Positions 45,355-49,022 of a stretch of DNA of 49,022 bases are shown here, in pieces. The position numbers and the translations under genes were made by a program. Positions within the stretch are counted from its first letter, which is position 1. Each line of letters starts with the position of its first letter. The notes beneath the pieces are model-generated. The model searched no databases and was not told where the DNA came from. It was given only the letters and a program-made list of their open reading frames with translations. Source of the DNA: Neolecta irregularis DAH-3 (Eukaryota > Ascomycota > Neolectomycetes > Neolectales > Neolectaceae); assembly GCA_001929475.1 (NCBI GenBank), contig LXFE01000904.1, positions 1 to 49,022 of the forward strand, in the 5' to 3' direction.

Positions 45355-48300
45355 ATGGCCTCATCTCAAACGAAGAACATCGTAGTTCTGCCTGGCGATG
45401 GGTATTCTTGTCGTTAAATAGAGAAATTAAACTCAATATGCTAGTGTCGGTCCTGAAGTCATTGCTGAAGCACTCAAAGTTCTCAAAACTATTGAGCGAG
45501 TTCGACCAAACGTTTCCTTTAATGTCAATACTTTTATGATCGGAGGCGAAGCGATTGTATATGTTGTTCATACCATTGGCTCACTGGCGATAGGATGCGA
45601 CTGGATCGCCGCTACCTGATGATACTTTGAAAGCTGCCAAAGCTGCAGATGCAATTCTTCTCGGTGCAGTTGGCGGTCCAAAATGGGGGACCGGACCAAT
45701 CAGACCCGAACAAGGCCTTCTCAGGATTCGCAAAGAATTGGATGTATTTTCAAACATCAGACCATGCAATTTTGCCAGTGAAAGTTTGTTGGACTTTAGC
45801 CCTCTAAGGGAAGAAGTCGCCAAGGGCACAGACTTTACTGTCGTTCGAGAACTCGTTGGCGGTATTTATTTTGGAGAAAAGATTGAAGATGATGGATCGG
45901 GACATGGTATTATCTTCTACATAACATTACACTGAAGTGGTAGCCCGTGATATGATGCCATATAGCAAAGCAGAGATTGAGCGAATCACCCGAGTCGCAG
46001 CATTCCTTGCGATGAAGCAAAATCCACCTGCACGAATCCATTCTCTTGATAAAGGTATGATATCAGCTAACCACATTAAAATAATCTTTGTACAGCAAAT
46101 GTACTTGCCACCTCTCGATTGTGGAGAAAGACGGTCACCCAAGTCTTGTCAAAAGAATTTCCTCAAGTTAAGTTTGATCACCTCTTGATCGATAGCGCAG
46201 CTATGTTGGTCATCAAGAATCCCCGTGCATTGAACGGAATCATTCTCACTGAGAACATGTTTGGGGATATCATCAGTGACGAGGCCAGCGTCATTCCAGG
46301 CTCATTGGGACTTTTACCATCAGCTTCCTTGTCTGGAATCCCAGACGGAAAGAGTCGAACTAACGGAATTTACGAGCCTATTCATGGAAGCGCGCCTGAT
46401 ATCGCAGGAAAAGGAATCGTTAATCCTGTGGCTGCTATTTTGTCAGTTGCCATGATGTTACGATATTCTCTTGGACTTGCAAATGAGGCTCAAGCTATCG
46501 AAGATGCTGTTCGTAAAACCATCGATTCTCAAGAACTCTGCGGAGAAGGCATTCGCACAAAAGATATTGGTGGACAGTCGTCGACAAGTGAAGTCGGAAA
46601 TACAATCTGTACTGTCCTCGAAACATATCTTGAAGGTCTCAACTCGGCTGAGCGAGTTGACATAAAAGTACCCAGGGAGTTGACATCATCTCGACCGGCT
46701 GGGCGAAGACCGATGACTATCACAGAAAAGATTATAGCCCATGCTGCGATCAATCTCCCGCCGCCAGGAAATGTCAAACCGGGTGATATGGTCTGTGTGC
46801 ATGTTGACTGGACGTTGGCCTCTGAACTCACTTGGAAGGGGATGGAAAAGACTTACGACCAAATGAAACGGCCAAAGATCCACAGAAATGACAGATTTTG
46901 GCTTGCAATCGATCATACTGTTGATCCACGAACCTATCATCTTCCGAAAACTAAGAGTCTTGTTGAAGCTTCACTGAGCTTTTCCAAAGAAGCGAAACTA
47001 GTAGACTATCTTAGGCCGAATACCTCTATCCTTCACACGGAATTTTACCGCCAAAGAGCGCAACCTGGCCAAGTTATCATTGGAGCCGATTCGCATTCTT
47101 GCTCTGCTGGAGGTCTCGGAGCCTTTGCTGTAGGTCTCGGAGCAGCTGATGTGGTTATGCCTCTCGTCACTGGAGAAACTTGGTTTAGCGTCCCAGAGAC
47201 TTGCGAAATCAAGTTTATTGGAGAACCTCCTTTTGGAATTGGTGGTAAAGATACCATTCTCTACGTCCTTGGAGAGCTAAAACGAAACACTGTTGCTTTT
47301 GAACGGTCGGTAGAGTTTACTGGACCCGGATTAAAACATTTATCTTGCGATGCTCGATTTGCCATTGCGAATATGTCGACTGAATTCGGAGGTATCGCTG
47401 GTGTCGTGGAAGCAGATGAAATTACCGCAGCTTACATTTCTAAACGAACGAATCTAGCACACAAAAACAACGCGATATATTTTAGAGCAGATCCTGATGC
47501 CGAATACGCTGTGTCTTACACTATCGATCTCTCGAATGTTGAGAGTTTGGTCGCAGTCTATCCTAGCCCCGACAATGTTGTTTCCGTCGATGAAGCAGCT
47601 GATACTCCTCTTGATGGCTGCTTTATCGGAGCTTGTACAACTGCCGAAGAAGATCTAATTCTTGGAGCATTAGTTCTTGAAGCTGGGCTAAAGAATGGAA
47701 TGGTACCCATCTCCACGGGCCAACGCAGAGTAACCCCGGGGTCTCTCCCTATCCTTGCGAAGCTTCGAAAACTAGGGCTTTTGGCGGTCTATGAACGGGC
47801 TGGATTTACAGTTGGTGCTCCTGGATGTAGTTACTGCCTTGGTATCGCGGCTGATATTGCCGGTGAAGGAGAGGTTTGGCTTTCCTCTCAAAATCGAAAT
47901 TTCAAGAATCGAATGGGTAAAGGAAGTATTGGAAATCTTGCTTCTGCCGCGACCGTTGCAGCTTCTTCGTTCAATATGAAAATTGCCAATCCGCGGGTCT
48001 TGTTGGACTCTATCGACCGGGCACGATACTCTAGAATTCGCGAGGCTTGGTCTGAGGGAAATTTGCCCAAGATCACTATTTCCGAACCGATGCCTACACC
48101 TGTCGAGAATGCAAAACTGGAGGACGTTGTCGACAGTATTCAAAAGGTTTCCGATGGAGAGACCAAGCAGAAGAGGGTTATCAGTGGAAAGGTGCAACGA
48201 TTTGAAGAAAATGTAGATACCGATGCTATTATTCCTGCGCCTTTTATGCCTGGCAAGGATGGTATGTCATTTGATGAATTTCAGGATTCAAGTTCTAGAT

Positions 48301-48905
48301 CAGGATCTGGGGACACATTGTTTTGAATATTACAGACCAGAGTTTCGCCAGCGGGTCAAGGATGGTGCAACTATTGTGTACGTCTTGTACAATGTTAGTA
48401 TTGACTAGAAAGCGTCGCTGGTAATGGATTTGGATCCGGATCCTCACGGGAAGAGGCTCCGCGAGCGCTCATGGGAATTGGAGTGCAGTGTGTCATCGCA
48501 CCAGGTTATGCATTCATTTACGGACGAAATCAACTCAATATGGGACTTCTTGGGATTATTATCAAGGACGAGGAGTTTTATGAACTTTCCAAGGAAGGCG
48601 CTGTTGTCAGCATCGATCAAGATAATCTTGTCGTTACCGTTCAAGGCTTCGACAAAAAGTTTACCTTCAAGTTAACGGACTTTGAGCAAAAGCTGATTTC
48701 TGTAAGCATTTGGTCATTCTCCCCATTTTTGATAATTTCTCAGGGCGGTGGAGTTACGGCACTCTATGACAAATTCGAGAACCAGTTGTTTAGAAGTCTC
48801 TTGAGACCTGATGATAGTCAAATACAAGGCGGCTGTGGAAATGAAGTTGAGACAAGCAAAAGTGGTGATGGGTGTGGAGATACAAAACAAACGCTCGCTT
48901 GGTAA
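45355..48905 (+). CDS. LEU2-LEU1 fusion: isopropylmalate dehydrogenase plus isopropylmalate isomerase
   Basis: One 1094-residue frame in eight exons encodes two consecutive leucine-pathway enzymes. Residues 1-385 are 3-isopropylmalate dehydrogenase: [57 protein letters not shown] and [16 protein letters not shown] linker of about 15-20 residues ([15 protein letters not shown]) leads to a LeuC-like aconitase domain from about 403 ([25 protein letters not shown], with Fe-S ligands in GACTT and GCSYC). A LeuD-like swivel domain starts near 890 ([26 protein letters not shown]). No stop, intron or spacer lies between halves: one exon runs 46098-48261. There is no targeting signal, so it is probably cytosolic. 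The isomerase half is not the usual fungal Leu1 type. A biosynthetic role outside leucine is possible. Confidence 0.9.
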
Positions 48906-48926
48906 AGGTGAACCATCTGTATAGTT

Positions 48927-49020
48927 AAGGCTGCGTTTGGCGCGCGCTAAATTTCATAAAATGTGGCTTTTAACAAATTGTAATTTTAGGCTCGCGTTTG
49001 GTGCGCTCCACATTTATATG
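48927..49020. repeat. Imperfect direct repeat at the right edge
   Basis: Two units of about 31 nt, starting at 48927 and 48987 (period 60), share AGGCT(C)GCGTTTGG, then GCGC and CATTT/AATTT endings. They begin just after the fusion gene and the second runs into the window end. They could be part of a longer repeat or mobile-element terminus outside the window. Confidence 0.45.
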
Positions 49021-49022
49021 TC

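Noticed and set aside
46640-46720. Two separate genes LEU2 and LEU1 misread as one
   Set aside because: No stop codon, splice signal or spacer exists between the halves, and the total coding length is in exact frame; kept as a fusion, with RNA proof still to come.
1-49022. CRISPR array, rRNA, or intact transposase/reverse transcriptase
   Set aside because: No regular spacer-repeat pattern, no rRNA-like sequence, and no transposase, integrase or RT motif in any frame I read.

Overview
This window is nuclear DNA from an ascomycete fungus. I read 23 protein-coding genes in it, nearly all recognisable and nearly all split by very short introns (mostly 31-48 nt, GT..AG with a CTAAC/CTGAC-like branch site close to the 3' end). 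The fungal markers include RRG7, PET127, a UPF0357/DUF2015 protein, MET8, an AreB-type GATA factor, PAN3 and a Sid2/Dbf2 kinase. Small introns, about five per gene, short spacers and a moderate A+T bias suggest a compact, perhaps early-diverging ascomycete (Taphrinomycotina-like). That placement is a guess. I saw no rRNA, tRNA, CRISPR array or complete transposon.

Layout from left to right: RRG7 (+), BST1 (-), IRC3 (-), an MCH1-like MFS transporter (+), an AreB/Gzf3-like GATA factor (-), LSB6 (+), APC4 (-), PAN3 (+), LSM7 (-), KAP95 (+), UPF0357 (+), PET127 (-), a GC-rich PH-domain gene (+), ECM16/DHR1 (-), MET8 (+), TMS1 (-), MED21 (+), APC10/DOC1 (+), PSD1 (-), GID4/VID24 (-), RSE1/SF3b130 (+), a SID2/DBF2-type NDR kinase (-) and a LEU2-LEU1 fusion (+). 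Orientation alternates almost perfectly, so most promoters are shared by divergent pairs, some under 110 bp.

The genes are mainly housekeeping. They cover mitochondrial nucleic-acid metabolism (RRG7, IRC3, PET127), lipid and membrane work (BST1, PSD1, LSB6, TMS1), splicing and mRNA decay (LSM7, RSE1, PAN3), ribosome assembly (ECM16), cell-cycle control (APC4, APC10, SID2), degradation and nitrogen control (GID4, GATA factor), and leucine and siroheme synthesis.

The most unusual items are: (1) one 1094-residue reading frame joining 3-isopropylmalate dehydrogenase to a complete, divergent isopropylmalate isomerase (LeuC-like plus LeuD-like); (2) at least seven GC-AG introns among roughly 115-120, each required by frame and family alignment; and (3) a set of stop-free introns whose lengths are multiples of three. 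All splice models were made by eye from frame continuity and family knowledge. For 20 of the 22 intron-containing genes the exon total divides by three with one model; BST1 and KAP95 each have one unresolved junction, and LSB6 has one with two possible models.
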